From Tetrahymena thermophila SB210 (taxonomy: Eukaryota; Ciliophora; Oligohymenophorea; Hymenostomatida; Tetrahymenidae), in the NCBI RefSeq assembly GCF_000189635.1, contig NW_002476169.1:310001-374000 (forward strand): a stretch of 64,000 nt of DNA, written 5' to 3'. The notes under the pieces are model-generated. The model saw nothing but the letters and a program-made list of their open reading frames with translations, ran no database searches and had not been told where the DNA came from. The position numbers were made by a program, and so were the translations under genes. Shown in pieces: positions 52,201 through 64,000 of the stretch (within the stretch, counting starts at the first letter, position 1; the number at the start of each line of letters is the position of its first letter).

Positions 52201-52332
52201 TTTCTTAAATTTCTAAAACATTAAATAAATTATATATAAAGAAACAACAAAATCAAATAGGATGAAATGATTCTAGTTGTACCTAAACTAAAAAAGTCAA
52301 AAAGACTTACACTGATTGAAATTGATATCTGA
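49222..52332 (+). CDS. Leucine-rich-repeat protein, one repeat per exon
   Basis: The N-terminal exons are 49222-49618, 49703-49785 and 49840-49886. The intron at 49619-49702 is 84 nt and in frame, so it could also be coding; with it removed the protein is 685 residues. A ladder of 17 repeat exons follows, from 49940 to the TGA at 52330-52332. Each repeat is 30 residues of ribonuclease-inhibitor-like LRR, for example NLIGEKGCFFLGQGLSKC then LNLKKLALNLR, with conserved Asn/Ile, Gly-Ala, Leu-Gly, Ser-Lys-Cys and spaced Leu. The Cys in Ser-Lys-Cys recurs in most copies. The last exon is a degenerate capping repeat. The 175-residue N-terminal part is helical and unrecognised. LRR solenoids bind proteins; the partner and role are unknown. 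No kinase, membrane or signal sequence is seen. See the separate repeat entry for exon coordinates. Confidence 0.88.
49940..52189 (+). repeat. Array of sixteen 90-nt LRR exons
   Basis: Sixteen consecutive exons, each exactly 90 nt and each bounded by phase-2 introns: 49940-50029, 50085-50174, 50228-50317, 50373-50462, 50517-50606, 50658-50747, 50794-50883, 50937-51026, 51083-51172, 51224-51313, 51365-51454, 51518-51607, 51670-51759, 51812-51901, 51965-52054 and 52100-52189. Introns are 45-63 nt, AT-rich and unlike one another. Each exon encodes one 30-residue leucine-rich repeat, cut two bases into the codon after the last Leu strand. Exon sequences have diverged widely but length and phase never vary. 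A final 91-nt exon (52242-52332) continues the pattern and ends in TGA. Confidence 0.88.
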
Positions 52333-53009
52333 TTATTTTCTTTCAAACTATTTAAATACTTTATATTAAAGACTTATATTAATACTTTATACACTTACTA
52401 GCTTATATCTTAAAAACTACTAATTAGTTAGACTAACAATTAAATGTTTGCATACATACATATTTCAATCATTTTCTTTATTTTTTAAATATAATTGTTG
52501 AATAAAATTACTATTTCTGAACAATAAAAAAATATAGATTAAATTTAATTTAATTGCCTTCTCAATCATTTCTAAGTGAATAGTTGATTCTACTTTTATT
52601 TGAAAAGATTAACAAAAGGCTGATGACTTCATGAACACAATAAATCTATTTTAATCTTTCACTAAATATTAGTTTTTACTTAAATAATAAAATTTTATAA
52701 ATTAATTTTCTTATATTAAATCAACATAAATTTAATAACTTTTGTTTTTTTTACATAAACATATGAAAATGTAAGTAAATATTAAAAAATTATTATTTAA
52801 AATCTTAAAAATATTAAAATAAAGACCATTGTTTTGATTTAAATAAGATATAAATTAATATTCACAAAAGCTAATTTGATTTTTAATTGGATATAAATTC
52901 TAAAAAAAACATTTTATGATTTAATTGACTTCATAATAATTCATAAAAACTATATAAATATTTTTATATCTTTATAAATAATTTATTAATTTCCTAAAAG
53001 AAAGAAAAG
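52333..53009. other. AT-rich intergenic spacer
   Basis: Spacer between two plus-strand genes. No gene or distinctive element seen. Confidence 0.55.
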
Positions 53010-56000
53010 ATGGATATTGAATCCTTAAATATAAATACTAGTTAAAAGATACAAGACATATAAAAAAATTAAATCAAAATTCGCTAATTCTTGTATTACT
53101 TGTTTTCAAAGCCATTTTATTTTTTTCATAAGATAATATATCTAAAAAATAACATTTTTTCTTAACTTATAATTTTGTATTATAATAAAGATGGTAGCAA
53201 AAAAATAATTCTCGAGCAGATAATATTGTGGCTTATAAGAAGTATTTGTTTGTCTTAACCAAGTTTTATGAAGGAGACAGGGTAGAGTTATTATAAAATG
53301 AATTTAAAAGGAAAGACAGCGGGTTATTTAATTTACAATCCTTTTTAAAATGCGAAAATTTTGAATTCACATATTTCAAAGAGTCATTTAATCTAGTTTA
53401 GCTTATTTTTTTAGAGTTAATAAATGACTGTATCTTAAAAAAAGAGCGTACATTTATTTTAAAAAATCTATGATAATAATTATTTTATTTATTCAAGAAA
53501 ACTTTATCTATTAAGACAGGATTGATTGCAGTGTTCTTATAATGAGTTTTATTCTACTCAATTAATCATCTTCGCTTACATATAATGATTTAATTTAGCT
53601 AAAAAATATAAAATCACCTTACTCATTTTTTATGGGAGTCATATGTTCTAATTTAGAGAAGTTCAAGAATGAATATGTCCCGATTTTTGACGAAGGCTCT
53701 ATGAGTGTTTTATATAACTTGGTTGTAAACTATTTTACCAATAAAGATTTTGAAATTTATTCGCTTTATTATATATATTATTACTTTGTCTACCTATCTG
53801 AAGCATATGATAGCAAATTATCAATATATTTTTAAAATAATTTTTGTAACATTAGAATTATTTATACATTATTATAAAATAAAAGATTGATAATATCGAG
53901 ACTCTTCTATTAATAAATGCAATAGCTTAGAAGAAGATTGAAATGTTAGAAGGACATTTAGATAGCTTAAAGATTTAATTGGTAAAGACAATATAACAAA
54001 AAATTGGTGAGGAATTCTTATAACAATATGTCTCAGATAATCAGCTAATTTAAAAAAATAAAGATATGATTGCAAAGATTGAATAAAGGTAAGACTAGTT
54101 TTATGCTCTTTTACTAGCTTAAAGTGATGAATTAGATATTAAATCAATTAGAGTATGTGCCAGATATAATATTTAAGATATTGATATATGCATAAACAAG
54201 TTTTTGAAAAACAATTTAAATAAAATTAGCTAAAATTAAATTCAACAAATTGTTTTAGATGATATGAAATAAAACAATTTCTAAGAGGGTGTATATATGA
54301 TTTATTTATCTTTGAAAATGTAAGAAGTAAAACAAGACATTATATTCCTTTACCAACTACCTCTTTCCTATTACTTTGACTATCTCCTTAATCATCCGCA
54401 CTAATTTAAATTCATACACAAAGAATTTATAGTTTTAGTGACACAATTCGCTCCTATTTTATGCTAAACTCATCTTACTTTCAAAAAAAATTCTATTCTT
54501 AAAGGGTAAAATTTGAAATTATAATAAAAAAGAGTTTTTAATGAATTAAAATTTTAAAAATATTAACTTTAGATTACAGATAGATGAATAAATTCTTAAT
54601 ATGTATAATGAAATGATGAATTTTTCACACTGTGAGTTTAAAAAGTAATACTTCTTACTTATTAAAGTGCAAAATTATTTAGTAGTTTTATTTTTTGCAA
54701 ATATTTCATTAATTAGATTGATATCTTTTCTTAAACTTTCTTTTTCTACAAAAATCTATTTTACATACATATATTTATATATATTAATTCATTGAATGAT
54801 TCATGTATACATACAAACTTTAATTCATTCGATAGATTATTTGATTTTATTTCTCACCTTAAAAACTAATTTTGTTACAATAAAACAGGATAATAGAGAA
54901 TAAAAAACTATGGTTTTAGCTTTTTGGAATCAGCATGGCTTAGGTTTCTGGTATGACTCTAAAATGGTTCGTAAATGAAAGCATTGGATAGAGAAACATT
55001 AAGCTAAGCGGCTGTAGCGATCCAATGCATTTCTTACTGATCAAAAAGAAATATTTTTAAAATCAAGATCATCTAGAGTAGCTATTGTGTTGCATCGAAG
55101 TGATGATAAAAAGCTGGGAAATATACACAGATGCGTACAGAATATCTAATAAAGAAAAATAAATAAACTATTCGTTTTAACTTGTAAAATATTTTTTACT
55201 TTAACAAAATAAACTAAAACTTACAAAAGAATTATTGAATCATTCTTATTAAAAATAGAATATTTAAATAACTTAATTTTTAATTGAGTGTCTAAGTAGA
55301 GAAAGTGAACAACCAACTAAATGTGATCTTTTAATTTGTGATTTTGTAAATTAGTACGGGCTTTCAAATGGATCGATTATTGATTATATTATTTAAAATG
55401 TAAACCTATTAAAACTCGCTTAATTAAGCGCAAATTCTTCTTATTATAAAAAGGGTTTTTGTGAAGAAAATATATGGAAAACAGTTTAAAATATCTAATG
55501 GCTATAAATAGGCTTAGGGAGATTTTAAAAATTACTAGAAGAATCGCCCAACCAAACCTTTAATCTCAAATTCTTAACGTGCTTGGTTTGCAAATACAAA
55601 TCACTTTAGTAATAAATCTTATTTATTTTCAAAATATTTTTAAAAATATGTGAATGTTACTGCATTTTTCTTCGATTTTTTAATATTTTTTAATCTATGA
55701 AATTTAATAAATAATAAATGATAATCACCTTTTAGAAAAAAGCTTCGAGAAAAAATTAATAGCAATTATTTTATTTAAAACTATCAAAGAAACATCTTCT
55801 AATTATTTTTGGTTTGTTAAGCAAAAAAAAGCTTCGATTGAAAATTTTAGAAATATAAGCAATTTAACAAACTAACTACATAAATAGGGTTAATTATTAT
55901 TTCCACAAGTATAATTTGTATTTTTAAAGGCTTTTCAAATTTTTGTTGACTAATTTTAATATACAATTTTTATTAAATTTTATTTAAATAAATCATCCAG

Positions 56001-56684
56001 TGTCTAACCTAGTTTCCGGTATCAGTCGTTATTTTCATAAAAATTATTTAATTACCTATTAAGCACTTTTTGTTTTAATTTTTTCATCTATGTAATAATA
56101 ATTCTATTTTACTTCTAAATTCTTCAGTCTTTTTGAAGGATTAAGGAAGATTTTTATGAATTAAAAATACTTGGCTTACAAGATTTTCAGTTTCTCTTTT
56201 AGATTCTTTCTAATTAAATTATAATTTTAGATTTTTTTACAAAAGATTACAAATTTATTAACAGAAAAATATAAATTCTTCATTTTTTCTATTTTAACAA
56301 CCAATAGCACACTTAATATTTAATCCATTTTTCAAAATGGAATGTTTTAACAAATAATACCTTTATTTTATTTAAAATAATTTATTAAAAACAAAATAAT
56401 TTGTAAATAAATGATAATAAGATTTCTTTTTGCTTATATTTTTTTAAATTAATAATAGATCATGCAAAATAGCAGAAAGTATATTAGACTTATTATCTAA
56501 TAAGGTGAGTATTGAAATAGATGGTAAATGCGTATTAGCATATATTGAATGTTTGAACTCTTTAAAGAAAAGTTACCCAGAACTTCGTAATAAAACAGAC
56601 CAATGCCAAATTTAGCTAAAAAATAAATATTAGTCACCTGCGCTAAGCTAATTCGCTCTTAGGCCTTATTAATATGTCATTTGA
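53010..56684 (+). CDS. Unrecognised helical protein, one junction unresolved
   Basis: I assembled nine exons: 53010-53092, 53191-53447, 53516-53845, 53886-54088, 54125-54505, 54573-54644, 54889-55183, 55289-55608 and 56459-56684. All junctions keep phase except that between exons 3 and 4, where the total is one base too long; it would be exactly 722 codons otherwise. The extra base may lie in the T run at 53841-53845, or a boundary may be wrong. One intron (54089-54124) is only 36 nt and another (55609-56458) is about 850 nt. The protein is rich in Leu, Ile, Phe, Gln and Lys with alternating helices, as in alpha-solenoid (HEAT-like) proteins, for example ENKKLWFQLFGISMAQVSG and EESPNQTFNLKFLTCLVCK. 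I do not recognise the family and see no catalytic motif. It might be two genes, but the phase agreement across exons 4-9 argues for one. Confidence 0.65.
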
Positions 56685-57567
56685 AAGAAGTTTATAAATA
56701 ATTTACTTCATTTATAAATATTTAAAATGTCCTATTTTTCTAAAAGTAATATGTAATCAAAATTCAGAAATCTTATAATTTCTGCTATTTAAACCCATCA
56801 CATTAAAAAATATGTAAAATTCATATTTTCTGATCAAATCCATTAAAAACTTAAAATTTGATTTACTTAAAATTATTACTATAAAAAATAAGTTTTTCAG
56901 GCAAAAAATTAATTAATTTTTTGATTAACAAGAAGTAAATTATATTTTTTTGGTAGATGATAATGGTTTAGAATTTGAAATTCTTGGGATTCATTTAATA
57001 AAATATTTGGTATATTAAATACAGTTTTAATTAACTTTATAGATGAAATATTCCTTTTTTTATACTTTAAATTGTATTTTTGTTCATTTATCATGATTTA
57101 ATTGCAAGCAAATTTAAAAAATTATATTATTATTTAAAAATCATCTTTGATCCGGTTTTTTAATACTTGTTAACAAACTAGTGGTATACTTTAACATTTT
57201 TTGGTTTGATTTATATATTTTTAATTAATAAAAAGAAAAAACTACATATTTTTTTGGTAAAATTTCTATCAAATCGTCTTTTAAATGTTTTTCGCTCTTA
57301 AAAAATTAAATATTGAAACTAGTTTGTTTTTTTAATGTAGAGAGATCAAATGATGATGTGCAATAAAAGTTAAAGTTTTATGATAAATAAGTTGATCAAT
57401 TCATAAATAGTACTATAAATAATTTATGCAATAAGCAATATTTATAATAAAAAATTGAAATAAAAAACAATCAATCAAATAAATTTATAATAGTTAGAAA
57501 AAACTATAATAATACTAAATAAAAAACAGGTTTAATTCTAATTTATAAAAATCCACTTTTAGTAAAG
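56685..57567. other. AT-rich intergenic spacer
   Basis: Spacer before the ABC transporter gene; it should carry that gene's promoter and 5' UTR. The open frame on the minus strand at 56909-57094 is AT-driven and is not called. Nothing else seen. Confidence 0.55.
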
Positions 57568-60500
57568 ATGTGTTGCTGCGGTGGAGTACATTACAAAGCT
57601 TTAATGAAAAAAAACTACATTATATGGAAGAGAAATTGTTGTGGTTCTTGTTGTGAAGTAAAACTTAATTATATTGCTTTATTTAAACAACTTATATAAT
57701 TTACATTTTTATAATATAGCTACTCGTCCCTATTTTGATAGCTCTTTTATTCATTGTCTTCAGAAGAAACTTGACAAGAACAGTAAATAATATAAAAATT
57801 TAGCTCATCGTTAATTTAAAAATAATTCGTTTTTAATAATTTTTTAGAATATAGATGACACTTCTTATATCTATCATTAAAATTATCTATATTCATCTCC
57901 TGTACCTAATAAAAATGATTACAATGAACTAAAACCGGATATGATCAATTGTTGGACTAGATCAAAGAACGATAGTCCTAGATATAGAGATGGAAGCGTA
58001 TTTTTGATTCCTGGAAATGACCCTGTAGTTTAAAGATTACAAACCATTATGTCTTCATATGTTTCACCATAAGGAAATATGTTTACCTTCAATTCAAACT
58101 ATAACACTTTAGATGATTTTAACAACTATATTACTGGAGATAATTACAATGAGGATGTATGCTTTGCTGTTAGTATTGAAAAGTAATCAACAGGAATATA
58201 CAATACAAGATTGATGTTTAACACAACTGGAAATTGTAATTTATCAATATGTTCAATGCATTTTATTAAAGAAACAATTAATATTAGAACCAGATTAGCA
58301 TGATATTCCTGATACATTAGGGCCAGAAGTTATAGATTATAAGCCATAATATAAAGATACATTTTATGATCCATATTTTACTTACGGGTCTCTATAGGTA
58401 AAGACATGGATAGGTAAATAACTTAATTTATTTATTAAACATATTTTGAGTAAAAATTAAAATTTCTATTAAAGATAATGCGCTTCTATAAGTACTGAGC
58501 AACAACAATAATGCAAAAATAGACATTAGTATTTCGCCATTAAAATAACATGCGTATGTAGATGATACGTTGGCGAGCGTAATGTAAGGAAATATGGCAA
58601 CATTTTTAGGTAATCTAAATTATATTAATTAGAAAAATATTTAAATTTACTTTGTATAAAAAAAATAGTACTTCCTCTTATTGTTGTCTTTTTAAGAATG
58701 AGCAGTACAATTATGACAGAAAAAGAAAAGAAAATTAGAGAAGGTATGAGAATTATGGGTATGTAGGATACTCCTTTTTACTTATCATGGATATCTTGGT
58801 ATATGATCATCTACACAATTATTTCTATTATAGTAACTTTAATTTTGAAAGGATCAGTGTATAAAAATAGTGATATCACACTTATCTTTGTATGGCATTG
58901 GCTTTTCTCAATGACTTTAATAGCACAAAGTCTGTTTATCACTACATTCTTTACAAATGCTAAGTTAGGAAATATTGTTGCAATGGTAATTAACTTACTT
59001 TATCAGGTTATTCTATCATATTAATTATTTAAATTGTCTTATAGGTATTCTATCTATTCATGTATATGTTCAAATTCATTATTAGTTCTAATAGTGATGC
59101 TACTGAGTAAGCTAATAATACGGCAGCTCTAGCCTCTTAAACAGGTTTGTCCCTCGCTTCAGATGTGTTTTTACTTGTAGAAACAGAAGTAAATTTAATT
59201 TTAATTTTCTTTATATTTTCTCAAATATGTAAAAACATATTTATCTAAATCTTGTTTTTTAAATGAAAGGGTGTAGGTATTGGATGGGGAGATCTTGGAA
59301 AAGAAGTAAACAACTTTAGAGTTGGAACATCAATTGGTTTGTTTATTTTTAACTTTGTTTTCTTCATGCTATTAGCTCTATACTTTGACTAAGTTATACC
59401 CAATGATTTTGGTAAAAAGAGACATCCACTATTTTTCATTACTTGGATGTGCAAAAAGAGAAAGGAATAAACTAATTTTGATTAAGAGGAAAATGCAAAC
59501 CTAAATATAAAAGATAATATTGAAGATGTTCCTGCTGCTTTAAGGCAATAAGAAAATTAGCAAGAAGTACTCAAAATGAATAGTGTTTATCGTGTATATC
59601 CTAATGGCAAAAAGGCAGTTAGTAATTTATCTCTAACGATGTATAAGAATTAAATTTTCTGCCTTCTTGGACATAACGGCGCAGGTAAGACTTCAACTAT
59701 ATCTATGCTAACAGGTATGTTAGAGTTCAGTTAAGGTAATGCTGAAGTATTTGGTAAAGATATTGAATCAGAAATGCCATAAATTCGTTAATTTATGGGA
59801 GTTTGTCCTCAACATGATATTCTTTTCCCTGATTTATCAGTAAAAGAACATTTAGAATTATTTGCAGTTTTTAAAGGAATGGACTCAAAAGAAATTCCTT
59901 CAGCAGTAGAAAATGCAATTAGAGATGTAGATTTATAGGAAAAGGCTAACGAGCTCAGTAAAAATTTGTCTGGAGGTTAAAAAAGAAGACTTTCTGTTGC
60001 TATTGCATTTATTGGTGGATCTAAATTAATTTATTTGGATGAACCTACTTCTGGTATGGATACATCAGCTAGAAGATATATCTGGGATATGCTTAAAAAG
60101 TTTAAAAATGATAAAATTATAGTCCTTACAACTCACTTTATGGATGAAGCTGATTATCTTGGTGATAGAATTGGTATTATGGGAGAAGGAAGGTAAATTC
60201 TATTTATTTATTTATTTATTTATTTATAACATTGAACTATTATTTAAATAAAGACTAATTTGTTGTGGTTCATCAGTATTTTTGAAGAATAAGTTTGGAG
60301 TTGGTTATAATTTGACAAGTAATACTTTGTTTTTTAATTAAACTATAAATTAATTTTTTTAATTTTTATCAAAAGTTGTAAAGACTAGCACAGATGTATC
60401 ATCTGATCCTATCATTAATACTGTTATGAGTATAATTCCTACAGCAAATAAAATTTCAGATGTTTCACAAGAAATTGCTTTCTAACTCCCAATGAATACA

Positions 60501-63500
60501 GTATCCTAATTCGAAAAATTGTTTTCCACTTTCGATAACTAGCTTCAATCTTTAAAAATATCTACTTATGGTATATCAATTACTACATTAGAAGAAGTCT
60601 TCTTAAAAGTAGCTCATGAAAATTGTAAATTTCATTTTTTTTTTTCTAATTTCTTATTATATAAATATAATCATAACAAGCCTCTGAAAAATAAAACGAT
60701 TTTATAAAAGCTGATAAAAAGTCAAGGGTAAGCCCTTCAAACGAAGAACATGGTGACAATCATGCTAAAAAATAAGAAGAAATGGAAATTCCACTCAACG
60801 ATTAAAACATTGATAACTTTGATCTAAATTCAGTCAGAATACAAAATCCCATAAAATTATTCTTCGCTCACTATTTTGCAATTATTGTAAAAAGAGCATT
60901 GTATTTCAAGAGAGATTTAAGAGGTTTCATCTGTGAAGTATTCCTTCCATGCTTAATGGTTGTCGTTGGTCTTTCAATTATGCTGTAATTTTATTTAGAA
61001 TTTTTAGCCAACATTAATTTCATATTTTTAATAAAGAATAACATTTATAAGAGATTCACCAGCTCAGCTTATCACTCCTGATCTATATGGTAACATGCTT
61101 ATGAATTATGGCGCAAGTGGATCAGTAGCTTAATCAGATTTAACTAACCTCATTAATTTACTACGTAAATAATTTTATTTTAAAATATCTATTAATAATA
61201 AAAACTTACATTTACAGCAACTTAGCTTACTTAGAAATCCTAATAAGTTTCTAACAGCATGGATGCCTGGGACTAATCTAGCTTTAATGATAAATAATTG
61301 AGTAGAAAAGGTGCTTATTGGGTTAACTAAACAGATAATTTAAATTAAGTATATAAATATTACTCACAAGTCTAAACTATTTCAAGAAGCTCACCTTTGT
61401 ATTTCGTAAGCTTTATGAATTAGGCTATCATTAACTTAGCTACTAATTAAAAAAATATTCAAATTACCACAATCAACTAACCTCTAAGATTAACAGCAAA
61501 AACAAAAAGTTTGAAAGGTACAGCTGATGGTATTGTATCAGCTTTTATGTTCTCAATTGGTCTGTCTTTCATCCCTGCATCTTTGATAACTTTTATTGTA
61601 AAGGAAAGAAATGACATGGTCAAACATCAGCATTTAGTTTCTGGTGTCTCTTTAAACTCTTATTGGGGAGCTAATTTCACAATTGACATCCTTAAGCATG
61701 CATTCCCTGCCGTATTTTGTATGCTGATGGTTCTAGCTTATGTAATTTTTTTATTTTATTCGAACTTATTTTTCATTCATTTTATAATAAACAGAATATT
61801 GATGCGTTTACGTAGTATTAGAGTGATTATTCAGCAATTTGTCTACTTTTTATTTTATATGGATGGGCTATTATACCATTTAGGTAATTTTTTTAATATT
61901 TTGCTTGTTAAAATTAATATCAACACTAAAAACAATAGCTATTTGACTTCATTCATCTTTAAAGATTATGGTACAGCATAAGTTACTAATTTCTTTATTC
62001 ACTTTATTATGGGAGCTGTCGGTCCCTTGGTTATATTTATCTTGAGAATTATAGATAGCACCCATAATGTTGGTCTAGGATTAGGTTGGGTCTTCCGTCT
62101 TATACCATCCTTCGCATTTGGATACGGTGTATTGAATGTAGGTTCAAGAAATTTATACTCCTAAAAAGATAAAGTTAATTATTAAACTTTTGATTTAAAT
62201 ATCTGTGGTGGTGATATACTCATGCTATGTATAGAAGGTGTTTTCTACATTTTAGTTGTGGCTTTTCTTGAATATGCTTCACATAAAAAAGGATTATCAT
62301 AATACATGACTGGTGAAAATAAAGTTCCTTATGTTGAAAAAGAATATGATGATGATGTGCAAAAAGAAATGGAAACAATTGCAAAAGTAAATTCAAACCA
62401 AAAAAATATTTTTTTTAACTCATTTAATTAACTTTCAAAAAAAAAGTCTTCTCCTAGTGATTATACTGTCAGAGTAAAAGATCTTAGAAAAGTATTTGTT
62501 CCTGCTAAAGATAGAATTAAAGTAGCTGTTGATAGAGTCTCTTTTGGTATCAAGTAAGGAGAAGTATTTACTCTTCTTGGTGTAAATGGTGCAGGTAAAA
62601 CAACTACTTTTAAGATTTTATCAGGAGAAATTCTCCCTACAAGCGGCGAAGCCCATATTGCAGGATACTCTGTGTAGAATGAACTCGCATAGGCACGTTA
62701 GAATATAGGGTATTGTCCTTAATTCGATGCTCTTTTAGATAATTTAACAGCCCGTGAACACTTGAATCTATATGCTGCAATCAAAGGTATTCCAGCAGAG
62801 ATGAGAGATGGTTTAGTAGAGAAAAAACTAGTAGAGATGGATCTCAAAAAATTTGAAGGCATTCTTGCTGGTACCTTTTCAGGAGGAAATAAAAGAAAAC
62901 TTAGTGTAATTTTATATCAATTTATGAAATTTATAAATAATATTAATTAATCATTTAGGTTGCTATTGCAATGCTTGGTTAACCCTCAATTGTTTTCTTA
63001 GATGAACCTTCTACAGGTATGGATCCAGTAGCAAGAAGATTCATGTGGACAGTTATTTCACGTATTTCTACTGTGAATAAATCATCTTCAATCATTCTTA
63101 CTACTCACTCCATGGAAGAAGCCGAAGCACTTTCAACAAGAGTTGCTATCTAAGTAGATGGTGTTCTACAATGCTTAGGAACTATTTAAGAAATTAAGCA
63201 TAAATTTGGTAAGGGTTATGAAGTAGAAGTCAAGATTCAAAAACCAACCAACGAGGAAATAACTTAGCTTGCATAAAGAGGTGGTATTTAAAGCTTAAAT
63301 ATTAGAATTGGACCCTAAGATTTAATGAATGTACTTCAAAGATTGGGAAGCACTGAGTTATTCTCTACCATAGCAGAAAATCAAACTGGCCACATCCTTT
63401 ATAAAGTAAATATACCTAACAATATCTTTTTATTAATGAATAAATAAATAATATAAATTAAAGGAAATGAACTCACCTAATGGACTTTCTATCGAATTAT

Positions 63501-63916
63501 TAATGGAATATGTTTACATTGAAAATCTCGGTAATAAAATTATGAGTTTTATCAATAGTACCTTTGGTAATTTTGACATTATTGAGCACTTAGCAGATTT
63601 TTATAGATTCCGTATTGATACTCATATTTCGATTGGTAAAATATTTGGTGAATTTGAAAAGAATAAAGCTGCTTTAAAAATATCTGAGTACTCTCTTAAA
63701 TAAGCAACCATTGAATAAATATTTAATATGTTTGCTGAAGGAAAAATAGGTATTAACTAACACTTAAAAAGATAATCTGTTATTAGAAAGAACTCTTACT
63801 AACAAGCTCAACGCCGCTAGTCATAATAACAATAAAATCAATTACCCATTTAATAGTAAGGAAGTAGAAAACACAATGATATTGAAATGCAGTATGTTTA
63901 AAATAGCAATCAATGA
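57568..63916 (+). CDS. ABCA-type full ABC transporter
   Basis: Seventeen exons (57568-57657, 57720-57782, 57848-58235, 58288-58413, 58475-58609, 58669-59006, 59045-59188, 59270-60192, 60254-60318, 60376-60624, 60681-60984, 61052-61164, 61218-61741, 61795-61883, 61939-62905, 62959-63405, 63464-63916) give exactly 1805 codons plus TGA. The order is TMD1, NBD1, TMD2, NBD2. Exon 1 has the ABCA-type N-terminus ([16 protein letters not shown]); exon 2 is the first helix, followed by a large lumenal loop. NBD1 has Walker [30 protein letters not shown] and [12 protein letters not shown]2 has [27 protein letters not shown] [10 protein letters not shown] and TTHSMEEAE. The C-terminus has ISEYSLKQATIEQIFNMFA, the ABCA regulatory block. 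Both ATP sites look active. By family it is a lipid-related exporter or flippase of plasma or intracellular membranes; substrate unknown. Confidence 0.95.
60199..60227. repeat. TTTA microsatellite in an intron
   Basis: About seven tandem TTTA units inside the intron that follows the NBD1 exon of the ABCA gene. It begins a few bases after the donor site and probably varies in length between strains. Confidence 0.75.
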
Positions 63917-64000
63917 AATATTAATTTACTTTCTTAAATATTATATGAACTATTGAATAAAAATGCTTCTTTTTAACGCATTTAAATCTAAATTGTAGTT

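Noticed and set aside
53010..53900. Possible SNAPc-subunit-like similarity in the first exons of the unrecognised helical gene
   Set aside because: Only a loose pattern of hydrophobic and aromatic residues; no signature motif to support a name.
53872..54075. Minus-strand open frame in the nine-exon gene
   Set aside because: Antisense of a plus-strand exon whose translation is clearly more protein-like and in phase with its neighbours.
61511..61981. Long open frame with an apparent extra hydrophobic tail
   Set aside because: The tail after 61741 is intron; correct splicing returns to the ABCA reading frame at 61795.
1..64000. CRISPR arrays, insertion sequences, bacterial operons, ribosome binding sites, telomeric repeats
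   Set aside because: None seen; introns and the ciliate code show this is eukaryotic nuclear DNA.

Overview
This window looks like macronuclear DNA of an oligohymenophorean ciliate, most likely Tetrahymena or a close relative. The evidence is a very AT-rich sequence, open reading frames full of in-frame TAA and TAG where homologues have Gln, TGA as the apparent stop of nearly every gene, and many short AT-rich GT..AG introns. All gene models below read TAA/TAG as Gln and were assembled by hand from splice sites and reading phase. In most multi-exon genes the exon lengths sum exactly to whole codons, which supports the models.

Layout. 1-7.1 kb: no gene seen. 7.16-8.3 kb (+): unrecognised Ser/Gln-rich protein, with a coding-looking in-frame extension past its TGA that carries a PP1-docking-like pair of motifs. 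14.2-17.6 kb (+): protein with two cyclic-nucleotide-binding domains. 18.3-20.2 and 21.5-23.5 kb (-): two tandem GSK3 (shaggy-type) kinases with shared intron positions. 25.3-27.9 kb (+): Cys-rich type I membrane protein. 28.3-33.4 kb (-): Vps8, the CORVET tethering subunit, with a C-terminal RING. 34.6-36.6 kb (+): Asn/Gln-rich C2HC zinc-finger protein. 38.9-39.5 kb (-): dual-specificity phosphatase. 43.9-45.4 kb (+): amino-acid permease (AAAP family). 47.1-48.4 kb (+): UBA-like plus NYN/PIN-like protein. 49.2-52.3 kb (+): leucine-rich-repeat protein whose repeats sit one per exon in sixteen consecutive exons of exactly 90 nt. 53.0-56.7 kb (+): unrecognised helical protein with one unresolved junction. 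57.6-63.9 kb (+): full-length ABCA-type ABC transporter.

The genes are individually transcribed eukaryotic genes with no operon logic. Several fit signalling (GSK3 pair, cNMP-binding protein, phosphatase, possible PP1 partner) or membrane traffic and transport (Vps8, ABCA, permease, surface protein), but proximity alone implies no shared pathway. Intergenic DNA is long, AT-rich and mostly featureless. Exceptions are a tandem pair of perfect hairpins near 37.65 kb, diverged repeats near 24.7-25.0 kb and many tetranucleotide microsatellites. The strongest second-look items are the 90-nt LRR exon array and the in-frame TGA before the SILK/RVxF-like motifs.
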